Part shown: piece by piece, positions 1 to 10,916 of the stretch
How positions within the stretch are numbered: position 1 is the first letter of the stretch
How the letters are laid out: every line of letters begins with the position of its first letter
Assembly: GCF_029784135.1 (NCBI RefSeq)
Contig: NC_073746.1
Coordinates: 163,326,108-163,390,107 of the forward strand
Length of the DNA: 64,000 nt
Direction: 5' to 3'
From: Toxorhynchites rutilus septentrionalis
Taxonomy: Eukaryota; Arthropoda; Insecta; Diptera; Culicidae
Position numbers and translations under genes: made by a program
Notes under the pieces: generated by a model
What the model was told of the DNA's origin: nothing
What the model saw: the letters and a program-made list of their open reading frames with translations, nothing else
The model's database searches: none

Positions 1-824
1 CCGAGTATTGGCTAACATCAATTCAACCGTACGATAGTATGATAAGGATTTGCGACATGAATGTAGCCATTGTAATATCGTGTTGGCATTATATTGTAGA
101 ACCAATGGTAAACTAGATTAATGTTCTTTTTCGAACAGGCGACTTCATTTTGGTGGGTGATTTGATGCGATCTATCACGCTGTTGCATTACAAGCAAATG
201 GGAGTAGTTGTGAGGAGATCGATTTCAACCAAATTTCTCAAAACTATTGATACAGCAGTAACAATATTGGATGACGATGCGTTCCTTGGGTGGACAACAG
301 CAAGTATCTATTTGTTTGCCTAAAAGATGGGTAAGTAGGATTTCCGTAGCTCTGTTTATCATAAGAACACTTTTTGTATTTTTTTTAAGGACCACAACAA
401 CGGGCGACGAACGATAGCAAATGCCAGAGGTTCCTCAATTCATGCCATGGTTCGCTCGTGATGCAAAACATTGGTGAGCGAACGACGCCGACAACGGGCT
501 GTGTGCTATTTGGCACGGTCTGATCACAAATAACACTCGATTATTATGAATTTCTTCGAAAGTTACGGGAAAGTTTGATACAATCAAATCTGTTGGTAAG
601 ACTGATTATTCGTATTGGCGTAGTTTCCATACCGAAATGGAAACGGAACGTTGCGAGGGATTTATTGATGGAGGATGGATAGTGGATAGTGGATAGTTTT
701 CTGGATTTAACTCGGGAAATATATACGATGCATTGGGATTGCAGATCGACGGGGATGGAACTAAGAAGGAAGCGGCCGTAGATGATAAAATCAAGATTGT
801 AGAAGACCTAACATGGACACATCA
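1..824 (+). pseudogene. DDB1: DDB1 C-terminal pseudogene, unit 1
   Basis: Decayed 3' part of the gene for DNA damage-binding protein 1, the scaffold of CUL4 ubiquitin ligases. Frame-by-frame reading recovers, in the family order, [64 protein letters not shown] and KIKIVEDL, but in shifting frames and with stops. A 59-nt intron (331-389, GTAAG...AAG) is still present, and a shortened intron-like gap lies at 108-138, so this is a DNA-level copy and not a retrocopy. The same breaks occur in all three units, so the gene was dead before the array formed. The 5' part of the gene is not in the window. Confidence 0.9.
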
Positions 825-1440
825 GGATGTCCAGTGTTGGTCATGATTATTGAATGAATGCTATCAGTTGTTGCTATAGTTGCGAAAAATAATTTCATGT
901 TTGTAGGATAATAAAGAAATTCCAGTAAACGTATTGTTTACTACACATTATTTGAACTCGAATAGTCATGAACGACGGATTTCTCAAAATTATCTATGAG
1001 TTTTATCAAAACTTTATTATTTTTGGGAAGAAACGTGGAACATTCAGGGCAAGAGCGGGGATGTTGATCGAATCGTGATGCGTGTTTGGATTTGATGCTC
1101 TTTGAGTCGGTAGATATCAACCTGATTGCACTGCTGACGCTCCCTTGTATTCACTGCAAGAAGAATATTGAAATATGTTATGAGATACAATTTGAATGAA
1201 ATATAGTGATCAGGTATACCTATAAGGTTGGATATTTCCTAGCGTTTGTAACTTCTCATCGGACTTGACACTATCAAGTGTCAAATCATATTCTGGAGAA
1301 ATGTCGACCTTACGAATTAATAAATAGGTTAGTTGATCTTGGAATGCGATCATATTACTTATTCTTATTCGACAGCTTCTTTCGCTCAAGCTGATCCTGC
1401 AGCGCGATGCCTTTCTTGAACTCAACCGTGAACTGAAAGA
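825..1440 (+). other. Spacer between DDB1 pseudogene and LINE, unit 1
   Basis: A poly(A) signal AATAAA at about 910-915 fits the old DDB1 3' end. Near 1370-1449 a short plus-strand reading (LLSLKLILQRDAFLELNREL then a stop) looks protein-like and could be the tail of another decayed exon, but I cannot name it. I see nothing else recognisable. Equivalent spacers are at about 12764-13380 and 23708-24320. Confidence 0.4.
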
Positions 1441-1599
1441 CCATTTGTAATGTCGAGGAATACTAGCTGCAGCACGGTAAGATCACGAGGCAGACGTACC
1501 GGTCATCGGGTAGGGGTCGAGCCTCCCTCGCAGTGCGTGATGATAAAAAAACATTTTAGTGGTGTCTGGCAGTGATTGAGTAGCCGCTGGGCCGCCGCC

Positions 1600-3720
1600 A
1601 TGGTGGACGACCCCGGCTCCGCACCTACGGTGTGGGGCCATAAAGGCGGTGCGAACTACCGTAATATTCAAGGCAGTTATTCAGGAGCAACGTTACCAGA
1701 ACATATGGATCCGGCTGGTGAACACGATGAGCTTATTGTACTGCGCATTACTGGTGTTGGCGATGACGGTAAAGATAAGAATCTCCCCCCGCCCCTTTTC
1801 TCATTCGCAAATCTATTGAGAGCTGTGTTAAAGAAATCGAGGGCTTATGCCCTTAAAGTTCGTAATAAAAAAAGCGGAGGCTCTGTCACAGCTGACACAA
1901 TTATCTGATGGTACAAACGTCAAGGTCACCTACCAAAAACACTTGAACAGTACCAAGTGTGTTGTTAGTTGCGCACAAACAATTAATATGTCGGAGGAGG
2001 ACATTGTGGACTGCCTCAAAGACCAAAAAGTGACAGCGACTAGAAGACTCAAACGACGGACCGGTCCAGACGCGATAGAAAACACTCCTGCGTTAATCCT
2101 GACAGTTAATGGTACATGTACACCTGAATTAATCTATTTTGGCTATCTGCGAGTAAGAACGAGGCCGCATTACCCGTCGCCCATGCAATGCTTTAATTGC
2201 TGGGCATTTGGTCACACAAAACCAAGTGTAGACAAAACACGCCAACCTGTGGGAATTGTTCCGTAACCCATATGATTCCAGCGGAAGGAGGCAGTCCTGG
2301 ATCGAAGAATAAATGACCTGGTGAAATAAATAGAAGAAAAAGATCTTACCATCGCGAACATGGCCGCTTCAATGGAGTTACAACGCATCGAGGCGTTAAA
2401 AAACATGGAGATGATCAAGTCTCTGGTGGATAAAATCGATCAGATGGCCAACACACTAGCGGCCATGGAGTAACGATTGACCCAGAAGGACAAAATCATC
2501 ACTCTGCAACAGAAGAAGATATCTAGAGCCAGGTCATTATTGCCCCAAACAAAAAGTGCCGAAACATCCGGGTTAACAAAAGACACCTATTCCAGACCTT
2601 CCTCCTTGTTCAACACCCCTACATCTTCCCGACCGGCCAAATCCACAAGTATAATACCACAAAACTCCAGCTTGGTCATCTACTCCGACTCCGACATAGA
2701 ATCCATCGAACTAGATGACACGCTTATGAAAACACAATCTCCGTCTACACCAGTACTTCTTACCAGCTTACCAGCCTGGAGATCGAACTACAAATGCAAC
2801 ACCCTCGAATAAAAGAAAACCCGAATCCCCGCTTATACAACCACCGAAGAACATTCGTCAGAGATCGTCAACAGTAGGCAAGCAACCCGCCTTGCCTCCA
2901 GATAACACTCGACCCAATCAGCGATCAGACTCTCAATACCCACCGCCGACTAGTGGTAAGGACCGTCAGCCCAAATAGTGTTTCGTCCAACTCTTACCTC
3001 ACCTGTCGCCAACCACTACTCCACCAATCAGCTCTCCGGTAAGGGTGGCAACACCTATTCCCCGACGAACTACGTGGGAATTGTACCTGAACTCGGGACG
3101 CACAAGGGTGGCAACACCTGTTCCCTGAAGGACCACGTGGGACCAGCACCACAAATTGGGACGCACAAGGGCGGTAACGTCTATTCCCCGAAGGACTGCG
3201 TGGGAACTGCTTCAGATCTCGGGACGCACAAGAGTGGAATCAGTGGAATCTCGTTCCACGATCGATTTCACTGGAGTTTCTTCTTTCGACATTGTGCAAC
3301 ATCCGTTACCCTGTGTCATTACCACCGAAGTATCCATCGCCAAATCACAAAGTAGCGCAGAGGATTGCAGTGACGCCGAACCGTTTTTTTCCGCCGTCGG
3401 GTCAAGTGAACGAACGCTGGTTTAGAATTCTACTCCCAGTTCCCGAGCACCGCTGTCTCGTTCGACAATACCACATATCGTTGCCATTGCGATCCTTCCA
3501 GCTGCCGACACAACACCATCCACAGTTGATGTCCCAATCCGCCGAAGATCCGCTCGTCTCGCCGCCAGGGCTAAGCCGGCCGCCACAACCACTCCACTTG
3601 AAGCTCATGCCATGCCTGTCTCGCCTATGCCAGCCGAAGCGAGGTCCGATGCCAATATCTATGATGCATGGAGACGTAGCCGAGGAGATCCCACGCAAGC
3701 TATGGCCGGGAGTTTAAGCT
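1600..3720 (+). pseudogene. LINE ORF1 (gag-like), copy 1
   Basis: Starts at ATG 1600 in a good Kozak context (CCGCCGCCATGG). The frame shifts near 1850-1900 into the next reading frame, which continues to the zinc knuckle (CFNCWAFGH at about 2190). In this copy a one-base deletion after GHTK breaks the knuckle, while units 2 and 3 keep CX2CX4HX4C followed by CGNC. Downstream frames give a charged coiled-coil segment (about 2310-2530) and a Ser/Pro-rich stretch (2530-2810), then three 63-bp repeats. It would encode the RNA-binding protein of the retrotransposon particle if intact. Confidence 0.8.
3041..3229 (+). repeat. Three 63-bp in-frame repeats inside LINE ORF1, copy 1
   Basis: Units at 3041-3103, 3104-3166 and 3167-3229, each encoding a 21-residue module of the type THKGGNxYSPKDxVGxAxxLG. 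The period is a multiple of three and the modules diverge mostly by substitution, so the repeat was probably maintained as protein. The same array is present at 14982 and 25923 in the other units, with no copy-number change. Confidence 0.85.
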
Positions 3721-3870
3721 CCCCAAATGAACCTCACCATCTTTCCTCGGTTGCTTCCGAGTGGAATGGCTGCCCAACCTGTTATCGTCGGTGGAGTTCC
3801 ACCGGGAATCATCACATCCAGTACCACTACATATCTGATTCCCCACCACACCGCCCATCACCAGGAAAGT

Positions 3871-6800
3871 ATGTCCACCAACACATCCACCAACCTCGCT
3901 CTGCAATGGAACATCAATGGACTGTACAACAACTTGGGAGAACTGGAGACCCTTGACCGAGAGTTATGTCCGTCCATCATCGCACTCCAAGAGATAAATC
4001 GAGTTTCCCCAACAAACATACAGAAAATTGTCGGGGTTAAATTCCACTGGCACACTAAGCGGGGCTCCGTTCTGCAACACTCTGTTGCTTTGGGTGTCCG
4101 GAGAAACATTCTCCATTTGCGAAAAACAAATATCCACTGACCTGCTAATAATAGCCGTCCAAATCGAGGCCCCGATTCCGGTGACCATCATTTGTATATA
4201 CCTGCCATGAGGCATAATCCCGGAACTACGACGGAAGCTGCTTGAGGCATTAGCAAGCTTGGAGGACCCAAAAATCATCTTGGGGGACTTCAATGCTCAT
4301 CACCGCAACTGGGGAATTCAAACACCAAATGTCAGAGGGAATATCATCGCCTACCTCTTGGAGGTGATGGAGCTCTCGGTCTTAAATGACGGCACTGACA
4401 CTTTCCGTAGAGGTACGAGCAACACAGCCTTTGATATTTCAGCAGCTAATCTCAACTTGGTGGATAGGTTAGGGTGGAACAAAGCCGACGACATTCATGG
4501 CAGTGACCATCACCCGATAACCATCAGCTTCAACGGCCCGCCGCCGCTCGCAACTCGCAGACCAAGATGGATCTTCGAAAGAGCTGACTGGACAGCTTTT
4601 CAAACATCTTCCGACTTCTTGATATATAGAGACAACCCAACCACCTTTGCCACTTTCAACAAAATCATTATGGAGGCGGCCGAAGCCTTCATCCCAAGAA
4701 CGAAAACCACTCCGGGGAAGAAAGCGTTGCATTGATGGTCCGAGGACATCAAAGGGGAGGTCAAGAAGCGGAGAAAGTTTCTGCGTACGGCCAAACGACT
4801 ACCAGCAGGAGACCCAATGAAGGAAGTTGCCATGAACAGGTATCGAGCGCAACATATCAGAGTACGGCGGTTAATCCGGAAGGTGAAGTTAGACAGTTGG
4901 ACTGGTTTTCTAGAGTCTATCAACGAAAACCAGTTGGCGCAAAGTAAACGCACTAAATGGGAAGAGAAGGTCACACAACCCCATTCGTCAAGGTATTACT
5001 AGGCTGTGTCTCCAACCTGCAGCGATCCGGTTGATACTTCGAACACGCTCGGTGAATATTTCGCGGGATTGTCCTCGATCTCCGAATATGAGCCCGATTT
5101 CATCCGTCGACAGGGAGCGGGTATCACTTCGGTCAGCAACTTTGTGGTCCCTGTGAGTCATCCTAATAATCCTCTAAATCGGAACTTTCTGTCGCCCTAT
5201 GTTCCGCAAAAAGTCAACTAGCCCTGACGGTATCGGCTACAAGATGCTGAAACATGGAATACACACGAATTTCCCGAGGGTTGGAGACACAGCCTAGAAA
5301 TACCTATACCTAAGGTCGGTCAAAGCAGCAACAACGTGAAAGGCTACTGTCCAATTTCCTTAACCTCCTGTTCATCCAAGATCCTGGAAAGAATGACGAA
5401 TAGACGCCTGGTCACCTTTCTAACGGAAAATAGAAAATTGCACTATCAACAGTTCGCCTTCCGACCAGGTATGGGCACCAACAACAACTTCGCGACCCTC
5501 GGAGACGTGATAGCCGAAGCCAACAGGAACCGTCAGCACATGGAGATGGTAGCACTGGATCTGGAAAAGGCATACAACAGAACATGGATCCCGTTAGTGC
5601 TGAAAACTCTGGCAGATTGGGGCGTTGACGGGAAATTACTGCACTTCATCAGGAACTTCGCCACACGCCGAACCTTTGAGGTCAAAATTGGTAACATCAG
5701 CTCCCGAGCTTTCCAAAAGGAAACAGGAGTACCTCAAGGTTCTGTCCTTGTCGTCACCCTCTTTCTCGTCTCCATGAGTAGCCTGTTCCAGGTCCTGCCT
5801 GGGAGAGTCTTCGTGTTTGTCTACACACTCTTTTGATGGCAGTGAGTGACACCCATAGGATTCCACGCATCAGAATACAGGCAGCTACCAATGCCATCGG
5901 CCGGTGGGCGGCCGAGAGAGGATTTAGACTTTCAGCGCAGAAGAGCGACCATATGGTGATTTGCAGCGACAGACATCAGGGTCCCAACTCCAGGGTCAAG
6001 CTATACAAAAACAACATTCCCCGCCGGAAAACGCTAAAGATCCTTGGAGTGTTTGTTGACCACAAACGTAACTTCCTCCGCCATTTCGAGGAAGTTAAGA
6101 ACAGCTGTGCCACCCGGTTGAATCTAATGAAAACCATTTTCAAACCGCACCGAAGCAACAACAGAAATATCCGGCTACAGGTGGCCAAAGCCATCATCAG
6201 CAGCCGCCTCACCTATGGCCTTGAACTGACGTGTTTGGCTGGAGACAAGCTCCCAAAATCTCTGGCACCGATTTACAACAAAGCACTACTGACTGTCTCC
6301 GGTCTCCTGCCATCAACACCAGCTGCCTCTGTCTGCGCTAAAATTGGAGAACCTCCTTTCGATCTAATCACAGACTCGGCGATCGTAGTCAGGACTGCCA
6401 GTTTCTTGTCAAAAACTAGCGGTAGAGGGGAGACCCACCTAACCGCCCTTAGCAACACGATCCTGCAGCGTTTGGCGCATCCCAACCTCCCCCCGGTGGC
6501 AAAACAATCCTGGTTTGGTGCGAACGACTGGAGGTTCCCAACTGTTCTCGTCGAGAACGGTATTCGGGACAACTTTCGAGCCGGGGCGTGCTCGATCGGT
6601 CTGCTAGAATATTTCAAGGCCATCATAGCGGAAAAATACCGTCTCCACGAGATCAGATACTCGGACGGCTCAAAAGGACCATCGGGAGTTGGATTTGGGG
6701 TGAGCGATAATAAGAATAGTCTGATTTCCAGCAAGAAACTCGCGGACATCTGCCAGGTCTTCTCGGCCGAAGTGGTCGGCATCATCGAGGCAACTACAAC

Positions 6801-7424
6801 TTCATCTTCCAAGCCGTTGTTGGTCGTCTCCGATTCGGCAAGCGCCATTGATGCCATCGGTGCGACCAGGTCCAAACATCCATGGGTACAGGCCATCAGG
6901 AAGTATATATTGCCCGACACTGTGCTCATGTGGGTCCCCGGACACAACGGCATCGCAGGGAATGAAGCGGCCGACCGGTTTGCCGGAATCGGTCACACAA
7001 GACCGTTCTTCATTCGGGATGTGCCGCTTGACGATGTGAAGTTGTGGATCTCCAACTCTTTCCGCACCTTTTGGACCGAAAGGTGGTTCGCAGAGAGGAG
7101 GCAGTTCCTCAGAAAAGTCAAGGGCACTATTATCAGGTTTGACGATGTTAAAGGAATGAGAGAACAACGAATCCTGTCCAGACTGAGGACCGGTCACTGC
7201 TCGGTCTCACACGGATTCAATAGAGAACCCTCCCATCTACTCTGCGACCTCTACCAAATCCACAACTCCGCGAATACTTCTTGTGTGGTTGCCCGAAATT
7301 TGATGATCTGCGAAACCTTCATGGAATCAGCGGGAGTGTAAGAGACATCTTAAGGGACGATCCAGCAAGAGTAGCACCGCTTGTCTGCTACCTAAAAGAT
7401 GCAGAACTATTTTTTAAGATCTAG
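3871..7424 (+). pseudogene. LINE ORF2 (endonuclease-RT-RNase H), copy 1
   Basis: ORF2 of the element. The endonuclease shows LQWNINGL and IIALQEINR near its start, IILGDFNAHHRNWG at about 4275 and SDHHPI at about 4503. Frame breaks include a stop at 4138 and one near 4208. RT shows YCPISLTSC, FAFRPGMGTN, ALDLEKAYN (motif A, second D changed to N) and GVPQGSV. Motif C (YADD) is destroyed by a 7-bp deletion near 5825, and 14- and 16-bp deletions lie near 4933 and 5190. From 5833 one long frame covers the connection and RNase H domains (YSDGS, SAEVVGIIEA, VVSDSASAID, VPGHNGIAGNEAADR). It cannot make active RT. Confidence 0.88.
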
Positions 7425-7767
7425 CGTCTGAACAATGGATCAGACAAGAAGATCCTTGTTCCTTCCCCTCCACGATGAAGGGGAATAAGAACGCTTCGGC
7501 ATCTTCAACGGCACGGATTCCTCTCCACTGGCCTGGAGCCATGGGTCGAGGACATCCTTGCCATCTGGTCCAACAAGCAAACAGCAAGTTCTTCGTTAAG
7601 TTATGTTTCGCAAAAGGATTTTTATGTGTTTAATTTTTACGTCCAATTTTTATGTGATAATTTTATGTGCAATCTGTTCCCAACGAAACCTTGCGGCAAT
7701 GCCGTCGATAAAGAGGCGAACCAGCCCAGGAGGCTGAAAACCTCTCAAATAAAGAATAACAAAAAAA

Positions 7768-8106
7768 TCCTATTCGTTCGAAAATCAGAATAAGGGTGAT
7801 AAACGAGCGACTTAAAAAAATAACAACGTAGTTCTACGTCAACAATGCGGTCGTATCTTGGACATAACCTCCTATAACTTTTTTCTTTCTATTATACAAG
7901 CGTTCAATCATAAAACTATTGCATAGCATGGAGAAACGATATGGATAAATGGGAAAAAATTTAATGAAACAGTATAAATTACATATTAAAGAAGTTTATT
8001 TCAAATTAACAATTCATTTATTGAACAACAAAAGTTAGAAACAAAATTTCAAAAAAGTGTCATTGTCCAAAAATACACGCTCTGTAGGATTCGCCTGGAT
8101 CATCTA
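7768..8106. other. LINE 3' flank and 3' UTR of the coiled-coil gene, unit 1
   Basis: Contains the palindrome-like motif ACGTAGTTCTACGT near 7826. Towards the right it holds the probable 3' UTR of the minus-strand coiled-coil gene, where minus-strand AATAAA signals are visible near 7993 and 8013. No other gene is seen. The same layout holds in units 2 and 3. Confidence 0.5.
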
Positions 8107-9199
8107 TCATCTATCATTGGAAAGGAAATCGCTCGCTTGGTCCATCATCTGTGAGAAATAAATAATAATGTTACAAATTTGTAAATCATATAACTTTGAA
8201 ATAAATACTCATGTCACATATCCTGTCTGTCATTTGTTGATAGCTGAGTCATCCGAAAAGGGCAACCCTAGCCAATAAGGCTCTCAGAAACTCAGAAAGA
8301 AACAAGAGAAAGAAATATTAGTAATATTTTAAACGAAAAAACGAAAAAATAAATAAATAAAATATGAACTGGTAATAATAAATCAAATCCGCAACAGTAT
8401 ATAGAAAGATATAAAAAATAAATGCATGTGGAATAAAACAAAACTACAGAAAATGTAATACGACAATAACAATAAATAAATAGAATGAAATCATCCAAAG
8501 ATCAAATGTTCCTTATGGAAAAAATAATAAACTGGTAACAATAAAATAAATCCGCTACAGTATATAGAAAGATATAAAAAAATGAATGCAACAAAAAACG
8601 AAACCAATATGTACAATAGAACTCGCAACAACAACAAAAAATCAAACAATAAATATTTAACAACTAATAACTCTGTCATCCGATCCATATATGCTTTAAG
8701 GGAAAAGCGACTGCGCCACCTCGCCTACCATAAGGATTATAAATTTAAAACAACATCGCTTTAGAAACTTTACCTCTTTCTCAGCTTTCAGTCGTCGATT
8801 TTCCTGCCGCAATTTTATATTTTCCGCTTCCATCCTCCGAAGTTCTCCTATAAGATTCCTGTTCTGGACAATCATATATTCCAACTCCGTTGCATCTACT
8901 GGTTCCCAGTAGTACAAATCTTCATCATCATCGACAAAAATTGTTTCACTGGGCACCAGTGGCGGAGGAACTTCATCCTCGATCATCACTTCGTTTTGAT
9001 GCATCTGGATCCGAATTGGCTGTAAATAAAAGTTTTGTTAACACTGTACACACTCAGAAATATTTTTTCCTACCTTGATATCTTCATTCTGTGGTTTTCC
9101 ACTACGTCTTTCATAACTTCCTGGTTCGCGGTTGGCCCAAGAACGCGTTGGAACCCTCAAGCTGACTGGAATCCTCGATGTAACGGTACCTCGCTTCAT
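8107..9199 (-). CDS. Small acidic coiled-coil protein, unit 1 (unknown function)
   Basis: Three exons on the minus strand: 9074-9199, 8774-9019 and 8107-8148, all joining in phase 0. The introns have GT-AG ends (54 nt at 9020-9073; 625 nt at 8149-8773). The product is 137 residues. The N-terminus is basic (MKRGTVTSRIPVSLRVP), the middle acidic (VDDDEDLYYWEP), and the C-terminal third a heptad coiled coil (IVQNRNLIGELRRMEAENI onward) ending in DFLSNDR. I do not recognise the family; a dimerisation role is inferred from the coiled coil only. Poly(A) signals follow at about 8013 and 7993. The start is the first ATG after a plausible 5' leader. In this unit that leader is cut by a DNA transposon 81 bp upstream (9281). 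Confidence 0.65.
8366..8690. repeat. Imperfect tandem duplication in intron 2 of the coiled-coil gene
   Basis: Two AT-rich blocks with a period of about 163 bp. Both contain ACTGGTAAYAATAAA, then CAGTATATAGAAAGATATAA, then an ATG-rich stretch. The same pair lies in units 2 (from about 20309) and 3 (from about 31119). It explains the short low-complexity reading frames in this stretch, which I do not consider genes. Confidence 0.7.
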
Positions 9200-9280
9200 T
9201 TTGTGTGGTGATGGGATTATAACTGCTTCTCTCTTGATAATTATAATCCTCAGTGGAGAAAATGTTTGCATCAACACAAT

Positions 9281-10267
9281 AGGGCGCTTGCAGCGTGCAT
9301 ATGTATTAGTGATCTGTTGGGCAGGCAAAAGTGATCGCTCCATAGGAATTATATGGAGCGACAAGATTGAGCTTTGTTTAAATAATTATTTTAGCGAAAT
9401 AGTTATAAAGATTACGCGCTAATCTATATGAATAACATGCGAATATATGTTTCTTCACATAAAAATATTTACTTTTAGCGTCAAAGCCATACACACGGGG
9501 AAAAATAGAAATTTCTGTTTTGGCCATGATTCATATCAATGGAAGCAGATTGATTATTCAAAAATTTTCACAGAAATAGTGCAAACTGCACATTGCGATT
9601 GTATAGCCGGATTAGGTGAAGTGTGCTCCCATTTAGGTTTTAAGCTTTTTGCTGGTCTCGTGAAAGAATAAACTATAATGAATATTCGTGTGCAGATATC
9701 CTTAATCGGCGGCTAGTTCCGCCAAAAAAGCAGTTGATTATGTTGAAATTAAGGACATTTTCAGCCTGAAATATCAACCAACTCTCAGATATGATTTCCG
9801 AGTACCCGAATGCTCTGCGGAGAAGCTAAATACGTTTATAAGAAAATTTATCGGAAACGGAAAAAATCCATCGATTGACCAATTCATGGAAATACAAGGA
9901 AGCATTCAAACGTGAGCTCGAGACTCTGTGACTTTGATCTAGGTGCGAAAATGTTGATAATCCTTTTTCTGCCAATTTTTCGATTCCAATCTAATGGGAG
10001 AGTCGCTCAATGAACATCGCGAAATAGGTGCTAGTAAACTAAATAATATGCGTTACACAAAAACTCTTGTTCATAAAATAGCTTGCCTAACTGTTTCACA
10101 AAGTTCATGTTAGCTCTATGCACTATTAGAATGACCGTAACTCTATTTAAATCATCTACAAGAACGCCGATTGATAAAAATCCGCTTCTGCTGCATAGAC
10201 ACTACGAATGTAAACAAGCGAATGTGTGCCCAACACATGCTCTGCATGTATGTGTAGCAAGAGCCCT
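9281..10267. mobile_element. 987-bp DNA transposon with SWIM-finger relic, present only in unit 1
   Basis: Units 2 and 3 read ...ACACAATGCTTGC... at this site. Unit 1 has 987 bp inserted with an AT dinucleotide on both sides (9279-9280, 10268-10269), so the empty site is known exactly. The ends are inverted: AGGGCGCTTGC on the left and, reverse-complemented on the right, AGGGCTCTTGC (10 of 11). Inside, 9447-9671 encodes a stretch with CDCIAGLGEVCSHLG, the CxC...CxH pattern of a SWIM zinc finger, as found in some insect transposon proteins. The rest is frameshifted, so this is a non-autonomous relic. The superfamily is uncertain because an AT 2-bp duplication is unusual. Confidence 0.75.
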
Positions 10268-10269
10268 AT

Positions 10270-10916
10270 GCTTGCTTCGATTGAATCAAAACTTGGAAAA
10301 TGGCACTAGCCTGCTTTGCACTGTTTTTTTTATCTCGTTATTGTATCTTACATTATGTGAAAAATGACTTTGGTGTGATTTTGAAGTTGATGAAACATAA
10401 AATTAATAGTTACTGATTCTTAATTAGTTTTTAGATACTAAAAATGAAATGTTATTTTTCAACAATATAGGATCGGAGTTTAACAATTGTTTCTTGTTAC
10501 GATCAAGCAAAAGCTATAAATAATTAATTTATTGGATAATCATGGATTTTCTTTTCGGTCGTTCTGTTACCATATCGCATATTTAACATAGTAATCTATT
10601 GCTTTGTTTGCAAACTGCGGTAACGAAATATTTTATGTATTTTCCTAGAATTTGAAAAAGTATGTGACTACAAAATGGTCTGTAACGAAAATGAAATCTG
10701 ACATCCCTACCAACAACCGAAGGAACGAACCGTACAGAATACCAATCCCAAAATACCAATACACCTTCTTGAAACCACATCACTTTTGCAAGTGTCAAAA
10801 CAGTGCCGAAATTATTGACGTGTAAGTTTCTTATCACATCAACAATTGGCAGCGAAAACTGTCTGTTTCTATGAAAAAATATTTAATTTCCTCCTGACAG
10901 TAGTAAATATTCGCTG
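10270..10916. other. Upstream region of the p115 piece, unit 1
   Basis: Non-coding. It matches 32036-32828 upstream of the intact p115 except that about 160 bp present in unit 3 (about 32501-32660) are missing. They are replaced at about 10735-10755 by a short filler that repeats the motif AATACCAAT. If the missing part holds the p115 promoter, the copies in units 1 and 2 are also promoterless. Confidence 0.5.

Larger units (their letters stand above)
1441..7767 (+). mobile_element. I-type non-LTR retrotransposon, copy 1 (inactive)
   Basis: An almost full-length LINE with a gag-like ORF1 carrying a CCHC knuckle, then ORF2 with apurinic-type endonuclease, reverse transcriptase and RNase H. 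This layout fits the I superfamily (I/Loner-like); the exact clade is an inference. The 3' end is an AATAAAGAATAAC stretch followed by seven A residues (to 7767). The 5' boundary is approximate, set by the end of recognisable flank, and I could not find a target-site duplication. Both ORFs carry stops and frameshifts. Copies in the other two units sit at the same site, so this is one insertion later duplicated and not three insertions. Confidence 0.9.

Noticed and set aside
1..824. The idea that the DDB1 piece is a processed retrocopy
   Set aside because: A GT-AG intron with a pyrimidine tract is retained (331-389), there is no poly(A) tail at its end, and the piece is bounded by a p115 breakpoint.
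6273..6953. A 226-residue minus-strand open frame, repeated in all three units
   Set aside because: It lies antisense to the RNase H part of LINE ORF2, which has all family motifs on the plus strand; the minus frame is a by-product of codon bias.
8292..8690. Short Tyr/Leu-rich frames upstream and downstream of the coiled-coil exons
   Set aside because: They arise from an AT-rich tandem duplication within intron 2 and have no constraint visible between units.
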